NCBI GenBank assembly: GCA_905220665.1 | Contig: CAJNAR010000019.1 | Span: forward strand, 1 to 64,000 | Reading direction: 5' to 3' | Origin: Albugo candida | Lineage: Eukaryota > Oomycota > Peronosporomycetes > Albuginales > Albuginaceae | Length of the DNA stretch: 64,000 nt | In this document: piece after piece, positions 23,191 to 34,896 of the stretch | How positions within the stretch are numbered: position 1 is the first letter of the stretch | Layout: each line of letters starts with the position of its first letter | Notes under the pieces: generated by a model | Database searches by the model: none | The model's input: only the letters and a program-made list of their open reading frames with translations | Told to the model about the DNA's origin: nothing | Program-made: the position numbers and the translations under genes

Positions 23191-24437
23191 TGATAACAGC
23201 TTCACATTTAGCACTAAGATAAAAAGACAGGGAGAATTTGTCAAGTTTGGTCCACGAAGACACCAATGCTTGTTTGACTCCAGGATTTATATATTTTCTA
23301 AAAGCATATCATCCGCTCACAAATGGACGAAAGGAATAAAAATCTCTCGCCTCAATTAAGTCTACTCGGCGTTTGCCATAAAGTCATGCTGTCTGCAATT
23401 CAGCTAGTTGGCTTAATTCGTGCACGCAAAGTCACGTACACGCTTCATTACTTTTCTATACCCCTAGAAGAAGGCACCCATCCAGCATTGCGCGGATATG
23501 TATATTATTTCCGCACCTGTAACCTGTCAGCAGTGTGACGGATTCCATCTCCAGATACCAGCTTGCCACACCATAGAGCTTCATTCTTTCAAAAAGAGCT
23601 ACCTCGGGATTCAACTTCAACCTCTTATTCTGGAAAGTCTGAAAAATCGTTTGTACCCAAATGCTAACTGCGTAACCGAGTACATTATCCAGCAATGTGA
23701 TAACAGTATTGCATAGAATTCGTCAAATAGTTCCTGTACAGCCAATTGACAGTATGCATCATTATCCGTTCCTTCAATATATACGCCGAGATCAATAACG
23801 AAATGGGAACATTTCTTGCGGTTCAGTTGCAAGTGGTGATTGCCAATACCCTTTGAATGATTCCATTGAGAAAATGCTTTTTCTCCTCGCGTAACTCCAA
23901 AATACTTATCATTATTGGCATAGGCCAGACACGTCATTCCATTCGTTCATTAACCATTCGCTTTTACCATTCGCATATCGACGGTCATTTCCAAGTTACC
24001 ATTTCAAACAGCCAAAGCAGGTGAGCACCAGGTGCTTCTCTTTCTTTTGTTTACTTTATCTGCGCCCTTCAATATAGCCATATGTTCCTTCATGAATGTT
24101 CGTTGCTCACGAGATACCTCATTGCAGCGAACAGGTGCTATACCAGTCTTCCACCTTAGGGGTGTCACTGTGACGGCGAGATCTCGCCGTTAACATAACC
24201 AATGCAATCTTGCATGTCGAGCAATATCACTTCGACTTTCCGCGATGCGCTCAAACAACCCATGTATACGGCTTATTTCAGCTCTCCTTGTAGAATGTTC
24301 CGGACTTCATCTTTCTAGCAAGCCTTACGATCGCATGTCAACTGTTGTTGCCTAAAATCAGGCACACATAACACAACGTTGCTGTTGGAATGTAACGGCC
24401 GATCGTTCACAATCATATTCGCAATATTAGAATTCCA
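23190..24437. other. Unassigned sequence between copia and the DENN gene
   Basis: Two overlapping minus-strand open frames (23937-23617 and 23695-23456) are moderately coding-like, but no family is recognised and they lack clear splice connections. The rest shows nothing. The 3' LTR of the copia element should occupy its left part. Confidence 0.35.
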
Positions 24438-26479
24438 ATGCCCCGAGTGCGTAGCAATATTAATCAACTTCGCGAGAAATGGGCAACGAAAGCAGTCTTG
24501 TCTACCAAATCATTCCCATTCGGGAGTCCGCACAAGCGGAATAGTATTGAAAAGTCACTCGAAATTGATGATTCGTGTGCAACTGATGGTAGGGATGAAG
24601 AGGATCTTGTCAAAATTCATAAAGTAGCACCTACTATCATGGACCATTGTCTTTCGATACATACGTGGTTACGGCAGCACAACATCAATCTTGATATTCT
24701 CGACGAAACCCGTAATAATAATTACAGTGATTCCGTAAATGTGTCAACGCGTCCAAAGCCCCAACGTCTACTAGACGAGTTACTTCATTCTATGGAAGGG
24801 CTGGAAAGTGACATGAAGATTGACATTGATTTGCTCACATCTAGAATTGAAAAATCATCAGAAAAAAGAAACATAATGCCGCTTTCTGAAGAAACAACCT
24901 CTGGTTTAATGGACTATTTTGTTATTATTGGGCCTGACGCAACCGACCTAATGACTGAAAGCCTACCAGAGAGCCAAAAAACTACACTTGATCCAACTAT
25001 TCTGTTCTCATTTCCACCTGAACAGCAATTCGCCGCTCAATGCCTAGAACATTTTTGTTTCCCTCGAGGGATACCGTTCGAAACTGATCGAATGTAAGGT
25101 TGATTTCATTTTTGTTGATCATCGAAATGATTGCATGGTATGCGAGTAGATTTGAGCAGAAACGCGACGAACTGCAGCAACAAGATCAAAAATACTTTGT
25201 TTTGATCTTGTCCGGTGGAGGATCGCAGGGTCAGAATATACAATATGCTTGCTGTCTACAGCGATCGGTGGGAATCGTGCTACCGAAACATGGCCTGATT
25301 AGAAGTGTTCAAGTCTGTTACTGCGTCATCACTCGGAAGCCTGTATTATCTTTCTTTGAAGAAGTTTTATCGCACATTGCGTGTATGCATGCCGACGACT
25401 GCGAAAAAGGAAAGCCGGAGCATCTTCTCAATGTGGTTTCTGATAAGGTGTGCTATAAATTACGAGATTGTATTTGTACTTTATTGTGCATAACGCTTCT
25501 CTTATTTAATCCCACCAGTATGTGCAGTCTTTATGCGATAGTCTCAGTAAGCTGATACATTCACAACCACGAAACGACAACCAGCCACAAGTAATTCACC
25601 TGTTCTCGGATCGAACCCCGTTCGTGTTAGACAGCCCACACGCAGACCAAGGAGTCGATACAGACACATGCGCAGTGCTTCATTGGGGACTTCTGCCGCT
25701 TTTATCGTATATGAATGTTGATCGCATGATCGAGATACTAGGATATCTTTTGAGAGAAATGAAGGTCATTATAGTTTGTGATGATTCAACACGTCTTTCA
25801 TCATGTATGATCACTCTTTCTGCTCTTCTTTGGCCACTCAAATGGGCCGGCCCAATCGTCATCAATCTTCCACCCTTTCTAGCCGATTATTTAGATGTAG
25901 GTGCTCGTTTAGCCGAGGATGTAGTATTCTTGGCTAAAATGCACCACTTTGTAGGCTCCTGTTCCAATATTTTGTGGCCTCGATCGATTGCCACGAGGCT
26001 TCGAGCCATCCAGTAGCACAGTTTTGATTCATCTCGACAAAGGAACCAACAGAACATGTGAAGATTTTAGCCGGCTTGGTCCACCTCAATGTTGGTTACC
26101 AAAGATGAAATCTCTCTGCGATGATTTGAAGTACTTGGCAAGCTTTATCGAAACTGAACCAAGCGAAGAGAATCTATTCAGTACCTCAGCAGTTATAGAC
26201 GTGATGTGTCGTCGTGTACGCCTTCAAGTAGAAGATTGGGTACATATGAGGGAGGAAGACACGGATTGTAGCATTCGTGAATCCATTCATATTTTTTCAA
26301 GACATTTGAAGCAAACTCAAATGTGTCAAAGATACCATGACGACAATCATATTCGGCACGATGAAACTCAAATCAGAGCTGTCCCAAATGAATGTATGCA
26401 CTCTGACCCCAACAAGGAGTACCAAGTGAACGATCTTCATGATTCGTTAATACAGATTTTTGAGATGGCACTATACTGA
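24438..26479 (+). CDS. DENN-domain protein (Rab exchange factor type)
   Basis: Four exons: 24438-25093, 25150-25447, 25519-25896, 25955-26479, joined by 56-71-bp GT-AG introns with matching phase, giving 618 residues. About 155 residues in, DYFVIIGPD opens the upstream DENN part, followed by ILFSFPPE and CLEHFCFPRGIPFE. After intron 1 comes KYFVLILSGGGSQGQNIQYA. The core DENN follows in exon 3 (AVLHWGLLPLLSYMNVDRMI, then VIIVCDDSTRLSSCM) and the downstream DENN starts in exon 4 (APVPIFCGLDRLPRGFEP). DENN proteins act as GDP/GTP exchange factors for Rab GTPases at membranes. The N-terminal 150 residues are unrecognised. It is the first multi-exon intact gene from the telomere. Which Rab it serves cannot be told. 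Confidence 0.8.
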
Positions 26480-27019
26480 ACGCATGTGGTCCATTGAATT
26501 TTAGTGCAGACTTCTTCACTCCCATTTATCGGAGATGGTTTATACAGAAATAGTTTTATTATCACTGAACTAGTAACTTTATACCGAGCATTTACTCTCT
26601 CTGAAGTTTCTGGTGCTTCTGTTAGGCACCGAGACGCGTAGTGCCGAAAACAAATTACAGGTCAGCTACTGCGCCCACGCTCTCATTATTTATCCTATTT
26701 AGTAGTTCAAGGCCGAGCCTTGCCTTTCGTCGACTTTCATAGCTCGACTAGGTACGAATACCGAGCATTCTAGCACTTTTAGGCAGCTAAAGCAGCAATT
26801 GCTCCTGAATCATGATTTCTGATTATCGATTTATCAAAAGTGCAGTCATGCCATTATCGGACATGAGCAGTTGTTCTACCAACTTCAACTACAACTATGT
26901 ATCGTATCCATCGTCAAAGTATACCCACGTCTCCCGGAAATGGCTAAGGGAGCAATTCAGCACTTAATATTCTGTTTCTCCAAAGCTTATGTCGTTGTTA
27001 CTCATCCAACCAAGAGAGC
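26480..27019. other. Intergenic, nothing recognised
   Basis: About 540 bp after the DENN stop codon with no coding signal or repeat that I can identify; probably the 3' region of the DENN gene and the decayed start of the following DHHC gene. Confidence 0.4.
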
Positions 27020-28000
27020 TTGACAGGAAATTCCTTCTACCGTCATACTGCCCCTGAGATTTTTATTTACTTACAACTTATGTGCCCCACCAGCGTTTCG
27101 CTTTCTATTTCAACACTTCAATGCCTTGTGTTTTGCTACTGGTTCATTCTGCAAGAAGCCAAAAATGAATTATACAAGTCTTTGGCAGGAGAAGCAGTGT
27201 AATGGAAGTAGCATGGTCTATGTATCCATTCGGCTGCTTTGTGCCCTCTGCATCTTTGCAATGCATCAAGTCGTCAGTAGATCATTTGACTATTTTCCTG
27301 CTTTCTAATCTTTTTAGTTTAGCGGTCTAGAAAGATCCAAGGAATACTCCACCTCCCTGTGCAAATGCGTGTAGAAAGTGCCAAATTGCTCAACCTCCAT
27401 TTTCTCATCATTGCCATGTGTGTAAAGGATGTGTGATGGGAATGGATCATCCTTGGCCACGTACTTGTGTTGCGCTTCAAAATTACCGTCAGAATTGATG
27501 GCAATGTCACCAGGCAGCGTATCTTGCTCCTATTGTGCTACTAGAGGTCACTATTGGCTCTTTTTTATGTACATATGCTCAGTTGCACATTCCAACTATT
27601 CTTTTAATCCAATTTGCCACAGCGCAACGGCAAGGGACGCCATCAACCGATTGTTAAGCTTAATTATTCCCAATAGAGACTGCAACATACGCAGGCCGCA
27701 TCTGTTTTCCTCACGTGTACACTCGTTGCTTGTGCTACGATGTTTAGTGAATTGGGCATGTCCATTTGGAATGTAGGAAACAAACAACAATTGAGTTTCG
27801 CGCAAAGAAACCCTACAATCAAGCTACAATGTCACAAATCATTGAGACAATACCGAGGAACTTGCAGAAGCGCTTCGCCACTGAAGCATGCTCAGGTGGG
27901 AAGCCCTCACAGACGTGGTGGTTTCGTTTATTCATTTGGCCATTCTTCGAGATTAAGCGAGGTATGCAGAAAAAGTCGATCGTTTCCAGTTTCTAGTTGG
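27020..28000 (+). pseudogene. Decayed DHHC palmitoyltransferase
   Basis: From about 27335 the plus strand reads ACRKCQIAQPPFSHHCHVCK and then GCVMGMDHPWPRTCVALQNY. This is the Cys-rich zinc-binding domain of protein S-acyltransferases. In the family the motif Asp-His-His-Cys with the catalytic Cys sits where this copy has Asp-His-Pro-Trp, so the His-Cys pair is lost. A stop follows at about 27498. Hydrophobic stretches upstream (27020-27300) and downstream (27520-27600), and a later KQTTIEF (about 27780), which is the family's post-DHHC TTxE motif, fall in other frames. The gene is broken in several places and cannot be catalytic. An unusual intron pattern could explain some frame changes but not the missing Cys. 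Confidence 0.7.
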
Positions 28001-28358
28001 TGTGGATCTGTGATATGATTTTATGTACAGATTTACAGATTTTTTTTGCTCGGCACCAAATCTGTTTCACACATTTCGGACACAATAAACCATTTGCAGA
28101 GTATGATTACAAAGCAAGCGCTCAAGTCAGTGCTTTTCGATCGGTTAAATAAGTGTACTTATCAATTCTTTATCGACCTGCAACGAGTGAGAGTCTGCTG
28201 TAATCACGTTCAAACAGACCAAAATTGATTTCAATTGTAAGCAGTTGAAACGGTTCGTTCCATTAGAGATGGAAATCATCACTTATAGGACGCAAGATGC
28301 CGGTTTTTAGGCATCGTGATCTTAAGTGAGTTCAATGTTTGCATGATGAGAAGCAACT

Positions 28359-28610
28359 ATGATGGAGCATGACACCACACTCGAAGTATTTGATGGAGCA
28401 AAACTTGAAGAATGTAATCGCGTTTCGGAGGCTAATGTCATTTCCATTACTACAAAGCACTCGATGTTGTCAGATAATAATGGCAGTGATTCTTTTATTT
28501 TAAAGTGTGCAAATGAACTTGCTGTATCAATTTGCAATTCATTTGTGGTCCTTCATGACCGCGTTAGTGGCTACAGCGCGAGTGAGATAGCGACATTTGT
28601 ATTAAAATAA
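28359..28610 (+). other. Small unrecognised open frame
   Basis: An 83-codon open frame (starting MMEHDTTLEVFDGAKLEE) between the DHHC relic and the golgin gene. Composition is plausible for protein, but there is no known domain, no neighbouring exon that joins in phase, and no signal peptide. It could be a leftover exon. Confidence 0.2.
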
Positions 28611-28822
28611 AAAAACTTCTAACTTCGCCCAATCATCCTACATATACTACATTGCAAGACGATCAGGGTGAACATTCATCATAGCTCGTTTTTGGTAAAG
28701 CATTATTTGCCTTCTTTAACTATCAAGACCAATTTTCAGTTTTGTAAATAGGTGTCCAGTGATCCCTGTTTTCGGAAATTTGCTTCGGTTCATGGGTAGC
28801 TCTGTAATATATATGAAAACTG

Positions 28823-30690
28823 ATGATAAGGTACACTGTATACCGCATGGTACCACAATATCGGTACACACGAGGAGCCGATTTGATGAATTCGATAACG
28901 CAAGCGCACGCTGACAACGACGCAACTACCGCTAACTATGCGACAGAGAAGGACCCTATAGATTCGCTACCTGGATCTGAAACTGCAAACCACAAAAATG
29001 AACAATCTGTGTCGTTTGAATCTGCTTCCTTGAGCAATGATACTATCAAAGCTATCGCGACATCAAATAGTCCCGCAGCAACTTACGATGAGGGAAAAGA
29101 TCAGATATTAAATCAATTCAAAGAGCGAAATTCGAGGATGGAAATGCTTTTAAACAAGAAAAATACTCGAATTCAAGAATTGGAAGATACGGTAATGTCT
29201 CACTGTCTTATGAGTCAGCAATTGACTATGCAAATAATGTTTGTGTGTTGAAGGAATCAAAGCTAAAGCGTCTTTTAGCAATGGCAAAACGAAGTATCGA
29301 TAACAGCAAGCATGAAGTCTCCGAAAAAGACGGCTTAATCAAAGAGTTGGAAGCAGAGGTGCCTCGATATATCAGAATCCCATATATTCATAAACAATTG
29401 ATAATCCGATATAGAAAGCGCAATGGAAAAACCAAATGAGAGACAATTGGGATGTGGATACTTCCACACCCGTCCCTCGCCGAATTCTGATCAAAATCTC
29501 TCAGGGTGACTGGATTTGGTGTCTTATCGAATACGAGACTGAATCGGAAACTGTGTCGTCTTTCGGCTGGCATCGCTTCTCATCTGATAGTCATCTGGAG
29601 AGCTATACATCAAGAGTATGTGGTGAGCCCATCCATGTTCCACCCCTCTCACTACTCCCAAATCAAGTTTCTCAAATGGTACAACTACGCCTTTATAATA
29701 TAAACATCTTCTCACTCGACCATTACCATAGCAAAAACAGCTCAAACAAGATCTCGAGCAAGTCCAAGAAGAATTCCGACGATACCGCGTCCGTGCAGGT
29801 GTGCTGATTGGAAATGCATTTATCATGCATTAACGTTAGATGTTGCAGAGATTACCAGGAAGCAAAAAGATTCCGAAATCCGAAAAGTGGGTGTTTTGCT
29901 TTCATTTCGCGTGTCTGCTCTAAAATTCTTTATTAATTAGATTCAAGCAGATGCAATATCGTCACAATCTCAACAGCTTTCAGGAACTGATTTACAATGT
30001 GAACTGGAAGCCACTCGATTGCAACTCCGACGGTCATTGACAAAGCAATCGGAAGCAGAAGCTCAGGTTTTGCTCAGTTCTATCGTGTAGTCGATTTGAA
30101 TACTTATAGCTCATTGCAGGTGACAAAATGGCGATTCAAAGCTGAAAAACTTGCGACTGATTATGAAAAGCTGAGTGGTGCTATGGGAGAAACAACTTTG
30201 GCAACCGAATGGCGTGAGCGCTACGAACAATTGATTGCTCAGAAAGACGCGCTAGCGAAAGAAATTGAACGGCTTGAAGCATCAAGCGCACATCCAGCGC
30301 ATGCGTTGGGCGAGGTGCATCCTGTCGATTCTAGACGGACAAACTCGAGCTCGTGGCTCCCGATGGCGCGAACTCGACGACTGAGCAGTGGATCAAGCAC
30401 CATAAGTGCTTTCGAGCCACCAAATGCGACAACTACCAACGAATACCTCAAAAACATTGTTTATCGTTACTTGACTACCGAACAGCTCGAGGTGGATGAG
30501 ACGAATTGTTTCTTGATCAACCGTTACTGATCTGATTGTAGGCGAAAGAGCACATGGAGAAAGCAATTACTACTGTTTTGAATTTCTCATCCTGCGAGCT
30601 TGAGGCGATTCAAGTACGTATGACGCGATTACACGATATCGATCTCAATATTTCTTTTAGAAGCGGAAGCAGCAAGGATGGTTTTGGTAG
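28823..30690 (+). CDS. GRIP-domain coiled-coil golgin
   Basis: Nine exons, all joining in phase: 28823-29191, 29254-29358, 29415-29678, 29741-29798, 29849-29886, 29941-30066, 30120-30491, 30542-30613, 30661-30690, for 477 residues. The start may instead be the ATG at 28886. Coiled coil is predicted from heptads in exons 1-2 and 4-7 (for example QLKQDLEQVQEEFRRYRVRA across introns 3 and 4). Exon 3 carries a non-coiled block (RRILIKISQGDWIWCLIEYE). The C-terminus EYLKNIVYRYLTTEQLE, interrupted by intron 7 and followed by AKEHMEKAITTVLNFSSCEL, is a GRIP domain. That domain binds Arl1-GTP at the trans-Golgi in other eukaryotes. The Tyr needed for Golgi binding is present (EYLKN). Likely role: Golgi tethering. 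Confidence 0.8.
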
Positions 30691-31712
30691 ACACTCTTTC
30701 AAGATCGTTATCAGATCATTTTATCTCCGAACAAGTTCACGAAATCTCGATTTGATACAGGCTAAAAGGGCCAGCGTCACAGCGCTCACATTTAGTGCAA
30801 CCGTTCTCGGCTGTCGGATCATTAAAGTCACAACATCCCGATTCATGAAGCTTTACTATCGTCATACAGGTGTGACTTTTTTGTCGCTGTCAGAGTCTGT
30901 GCCACTCGACTTATGGGGCTACTTTCCAAATTGATTTCTGATGAATGAAAACAGTGTCAGGCGCTTTAATGCGATAGAGCGCATATTATATGCGAAAGCA
31001 GGTGATTCAATGGCCCTCTGTATCACAATTGGGACAAGATCGGATGATACTTGAGAAGCTTCGTATCATGGATTTGTTGAGCGTGTGGCAACACCACCAC
31101 AAAGACCGAGCGCACGTACTCAAATTACAATAGAGAACATGTATGGGCCAGAACGAAGACCATCAATGACTTGAAGAAAGCGATTTGAATTATTTTGTTG
31201 TTCACAGTCATTGTTTGTGCAAACAAAAGATATCACTCGCCAAAACGCATGGCGCATGAAGTTGTTTGAGGGCTGCGAGGTAGAGATACATCGAAAGTCC
31301 GTATTGAAAATTGCTCCGTCCGCATGCAATAGAAACCGTGTCTTCTTACAGTATCCGATTTCGGATAGTAATGACCGAACGCATCGCACGCTGACTCTAT
31401 GAAACAAGTAATCGTATGCACGGTGACCTCTTGTTGCTGCATCCAAATCCCAAACTGAGTTGAGACGGTGATACAGTTCAAGGCACTATTTTCTCAGATG
31501 CATACATAGTATTCCGTCATTATTTGTCCTTCATGCCGAAACCTGTCTGAAACGCACAAATTGCCAATCGATCTCATTCTAAAATCGATTGTTCACCCAC
31601 AAGACAGTCGACAAGCTCAGGATCCACGTGTACGCATCTTTTGACTATCGATGCAAGCGTGTTATCGACACAGAACACCCTTTGAGAATTCACTTGTATA
31701 TCATCCAACACA
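30691..31712. other. Intergenic with weak coding-like traces
   Basis: A kilobase between the golgin and IF-2 stop codons, which face each other. Plus-strand pieces at about 31090-31400 and minus-strand pieces at 31446-31120 look partly coding but are interrupted and unrecognised. Possibly a small decayed gene. Confidence 0.35.
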
Positions 31713-34493
31713 TCACACTTGTTTCTTGACCACATTTGCAGTGTACGCTTCTATGATATCGCCTGGTTCGAAATCGTTCAATTCGTCAAAACGCAAGCCG
31801 CATTCATTACCTTTGCTGATCTCATTCACTTGATCTCTATAGTGCTGCATGGACCGCACACTCAGACCTTCTACGATTATTGTACCGTTCCGTATGAGGC
31901 GAAACGTGGAACTGACATTCAGTTTCCCGTCAATGACACGACACCCAGCAACCTTTGCAATGTTTCGACTGGAACCTGACAACGCGATCGCTTGCAAAAC
32001 TTCAGCACTTCCGATAACACTTTTCTCGATAACTTGTGTCAAATTCTGTTGTAAGAGACCTTTGATGTCTTCCAACATGTGATAAATGATATTATGTGAT
32101 CGAATGGACACGTTCTTATGCACGGCTTCTTTCTCAATACTTGTTGGCTGCTTCAAGTCGAATGCGTAGATGATAGCACCAGTCGTTTCAGCAAGTGTTA
32201 TATCTGAAGATGTGATAGTCCCAATATCGGAAGCGATACGCTTTATTGCGACTTCGTCAGATGGCAACGTCGCTAATAGTTCGTCAATTGCTGAGAAGGT
32301 GCCTACCGAATCGGTTTTGACGAGAATTGGTATTGTCTGTGCGACATATCCGTTGTCTCCATATTTCAGCGATGCTAAGCGTTTTTCTTCTTCTGCAGCT
32401 CTCCGTCGACGCAATTCAACTTCTTCCCATTTCTTTCGAAGGCCCATAAATCGACGACGTCCTTGCGACTTTGTTCCATTTGTCGACTTGTCCATTCGTT
32501 CGCCCACTTCTGCAAGCAAGTTCCATTCTAACAATTCTCGACGATGCGCTACAATTTCCCGAGCCTGTTCCTCACTCTCAGCCACAATTAATGCATCTCC
32601 GGGACTCGGAAGATTTCTCAAGCCGATTAAGCGTACAGGATGTCCAGGCGTCACACGTTTCACTTGCTTTTGGTTTTGATCTAATAATGCTTTAATTTTA
32701 CCATGTTCAAGACCACATGTAAAGTGTGATCCCGGTCTTAATGTGCCCCATTTTACAACCGCATCGACTTGTGCCCCAGCACCCCGAGCAACTTGAGCTT
32801 CTAGTACAATTGCTTCGCCTTTAGCGCTATGGTCCGCACGTAGATCCTTCAGTTCTGCGTGCAGAGCAATCGTTTCTTTCAAGAGATCGAGACCATCACC
32901 TGTCCTTCCTGAGACGCATATCACAGGCGTATCACCGCCCATACTTTCCGTAGTCACACCATAACTCATGAGCTGAGCGCTTATCCGTTCGACTGATTCA
33001 CGTTCGTCACTACCATGCATATCACATTTCGTGATCGCAACGACAATGGAAATGCCATTTTTGACAGCTTGTTCAACAACTTCGATCGTTTGAGACTGAA
33101 CGCCGTCATCTGCGGATATCACTAAAAGTATTATATCCGTTGCTTCTACTCCACGCAATCGCATGCCACTGAATACAGAGTGACCTGGAGTATCGAGAAA
33201 CGTCATTGTGCTTTGCTCACCATAACGTTTGCCAAGATTCACTGAAAATGCACCAATTTTCTGTGTGATGCCACCATATTCAGACGCAGTCACATTCGAT
33301 TTGCGTAGGATGTCAAGCAAGGTAGTCTTGCCGTGATCGACATGGCCCATGACGCAAATCACGGGAGGACGAATTGGAAAAGCAGAGCAGTCTTCTGGTG
33401 GTATTGTCAATTCCGCGTCGGTAAACTCGGGAGGTAAGAGAATTGGGATCATATTCATCGATTCAACGACCACTTCAGCAATGTGATTTGTGATGACGGA
33501 ATCTTCCTTCAGTTTCCGCTCGCCAAGGTCCTTGAGTTCCCTCAACACGTAGCTACATTTCGTACACATTCGGGAAGCCAAATCTTTAACAGTAAGATGC
33601 GGTGGTATTTCTACTTCACGTAACTCATTACTATAGGAGCCATTTTGCGTTTTCATCGGTTCAGAAAAAGTACGATTGTTTGGTTTGTCTTTGATAGCAC
33701 CCGACTTTTTCCGACTTGGTTTCCACTCGACGTGGTCAAAGAGGTCGGCATTTTTGTCAAAAATGCTGTGTTCGAAATTGAAGTTTTTGAGTAAAGACCT
33801 CGATTTCTTGGGTTTTCCTGATCGTCTTTCATCTCGATTTTGTGATGATGAAGCATATTCTCTTCCCTTGTTGTCATCTGTTTCATCAAAACGCTCGGAA
33901 AAATGATCATTTGGCTTTTGTATAAATCCATTTGTGTGTCCCTTTTTCTTTTTAAACGATTGGTAGTCTGCATCATGTCGCTTGTGTGCTCCGTTGGCTT
34001 TATACGAATTGAGAGAATCAACTTTCCTGTTTTGATTACGAGTCATTGAACTGCTTTTTGAAGAATTAGCTTTGACGGAATGTTTCTTTGGCAAGCGTGA
34101 TTGTGTCGAATCCTCATCACAACTTGATTCCTGAAAAGTCAATAAATTACGAAATTTACTCGTAGACTTGACTTCCAGGATCTCATTGCTGCTTCTGAAT
34201 GGTTCCGTCCCCCGTCCTGCGCCTTTGATACTTTTTTTATGCGCGTACTTGTACTGTGCCTTTCGATTATCGCGCTGGATGATACTTTTGTTTGTAGTGC
34301 TAAAGGCAGCGTAACGGAATCGGCACCATAATTGATCTCTTCGAATCCCATTAAAGCTCGTCGTTGCGTCTCGCACGGCGAGAGGAAGAGCTCTTCCAAG
34401 CGCTACATTACGGAAATTTGTACTTGTTGTAATGCTTTTGACGCGATGCAATGCAAGAGATAATCGTGATAAACCATGTTGTGTGATTTGCAT
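31713..34493 (-). CDS. MTIF2: Mitochondrial translation initiation factor IF-2
   Basis: A single-exon 926-residue protein. The first 45 residues are rich in Arg/Ser/Leu without acids, a typical mitochondrial targeting sequence. Residues about 45-300 are a low-complexity, charged linker. A short IF2_N-type segment follows (about 300-350) and then the GTPase: G1 GHVDHGKTT (about 381), G3 DTPGH (about 429) and G4 TKCD (about 483; the usual first residue is Asn). Domains II, III and IV of bacterial IF-2 follow to the C-terminus (RSMQHYRDQVNEISKGNECG region). The protein brings initiator tRNA to the mitochondrial small ribosomal subunit. Length and order agree with the family; the N-terminal extension is long. 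The start is the first ATG. Confidence 0.95.
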   Translation of the reverse strand: MQITQHGLSRLSLALHRVKSITTSTNFRNVALGRALPLAVRDATTSFNGIRRDQLWCRFRYAAFSTTNKSIIQRDNRKAQYKYAHKKSIKGAGRGTEPFRSSNEILEVKSTSKFRNLLTFQESSCDEDSTQSRLPKKHSVKANSSKSSSMTRNQNRKVDSLNSYKANGAHKRHDADYQSFKKKKGHTNGFIQKPNDHFSERFDETDDNKGREYASSSQNRDERRSGKPKKSRSLLKNFNFEHSIFDKNADLFDHVEWKPSRKKSGAIKDKPNNRTFSEPMKTQNGSYSNELREVEIPPHLTVKDLASRMCTKCSYVLRELKDLGERKLKEDSVITNHIAEVVVESMNMIPILLPPEFTDAELTIPPEDCSAFPIRPPVICVMGHVDHGKTTLLDILRKSNVTASEYGGITQKIGAFSVNLGKRYGEQSTMTFLDTPGHSVFSGMRLRGVEATDIILLVISADDGVQSQTIEVVEQAVKNGISIVVAITKCDMHGSDERESVERISAQLMSYGVTTESMGGDTPVICVSGRTGDGLDLLKETIALHAELKDLRADHSAKGEAIVLEAQVARGAGAQVDAVVKWGTLRPGSHFTCGLEHGKIKALLDQNQKQVKRVTPGHPVRLIGLRNLPSPGDALIVAESEEQAREIVAHRRELLEWNLLAEVGERMDKSTNGTKSQGRRRFMGLRKKWEEVELRRRRAAEEEKRLASLKYGDNGYVAQTIPILVKTDSVGTFSAIDELLATLPSDEVAIKRIASDIGTITSSDITLAETTGAIIYAFDLKQPTSIEKEAVHKNVSIRSHNIIYHMLEDIKGLLQQNLTQVIEKSVIGSAEVLQAIALSGSSRNIAKVAGCRVIDGKLNVSSTFRLIRNGTIIVEGLSVRSMQHYRDQVNEISKGNECGLRFDELNDFEPGDIIEAYTANVVKKQV

Positions 34494-34896
34494 AGTTGTG
34501 ATCTCTATGGAAATAGAAAGAGATTGTCGACGGAAGCGTAGCCACTGCTTGCGAGCTGAGCTGATACTATGTATCGAGTCGCTAAGTTGGGAGCTGATCC
34601 CTATTTTAATGTTATTTGACTAAATTATGATCAGTTCCTCAATGGCTCAAATGGTGCTAAAGCAATAAAACACTCCAAGAAACTTTCATAATTTTGAGGA
34701 TAATTATATGATGTGTGCAAACATGACAATGATAATTTCCGTAAGCAGAGGTGATTCGCCTCAGTATCATCCCTTATTTCGCATGAATGGCAGCTTCGAT
34801 GTAAGAACACGTGAGGCTTGCTCAAACAACGTGAATGCCAACATGATGAATCGTTGTTGTCTCATGTAGAGAATTTCATTAGCTGGATACTGTGCT
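34494..34896. promoter_or_regulatory. Divergent promoter region between IF-2 and PHD gene
   Basis: Four hundred bases separate the two start codons, which point away from each other, so promoters for both must lie here or overlap. No TATA box or Inr consensus could be assigned with confidence. Confidence 0.4.

Noticed and set aside
1..24000. CRISPR arrays, bacterial operons or ribosome-binding sites
   Set aside because: The sequence is eukaryotic: telomere, introns, LTR and MULE elements. Repeats are transposon or telomere derived.
30934..31446. A possible small gene between the golgin and IF-2
   Set aside because: Coding-like pieces exist on both strands but are broken by stops and do not join by splice sites in phase.
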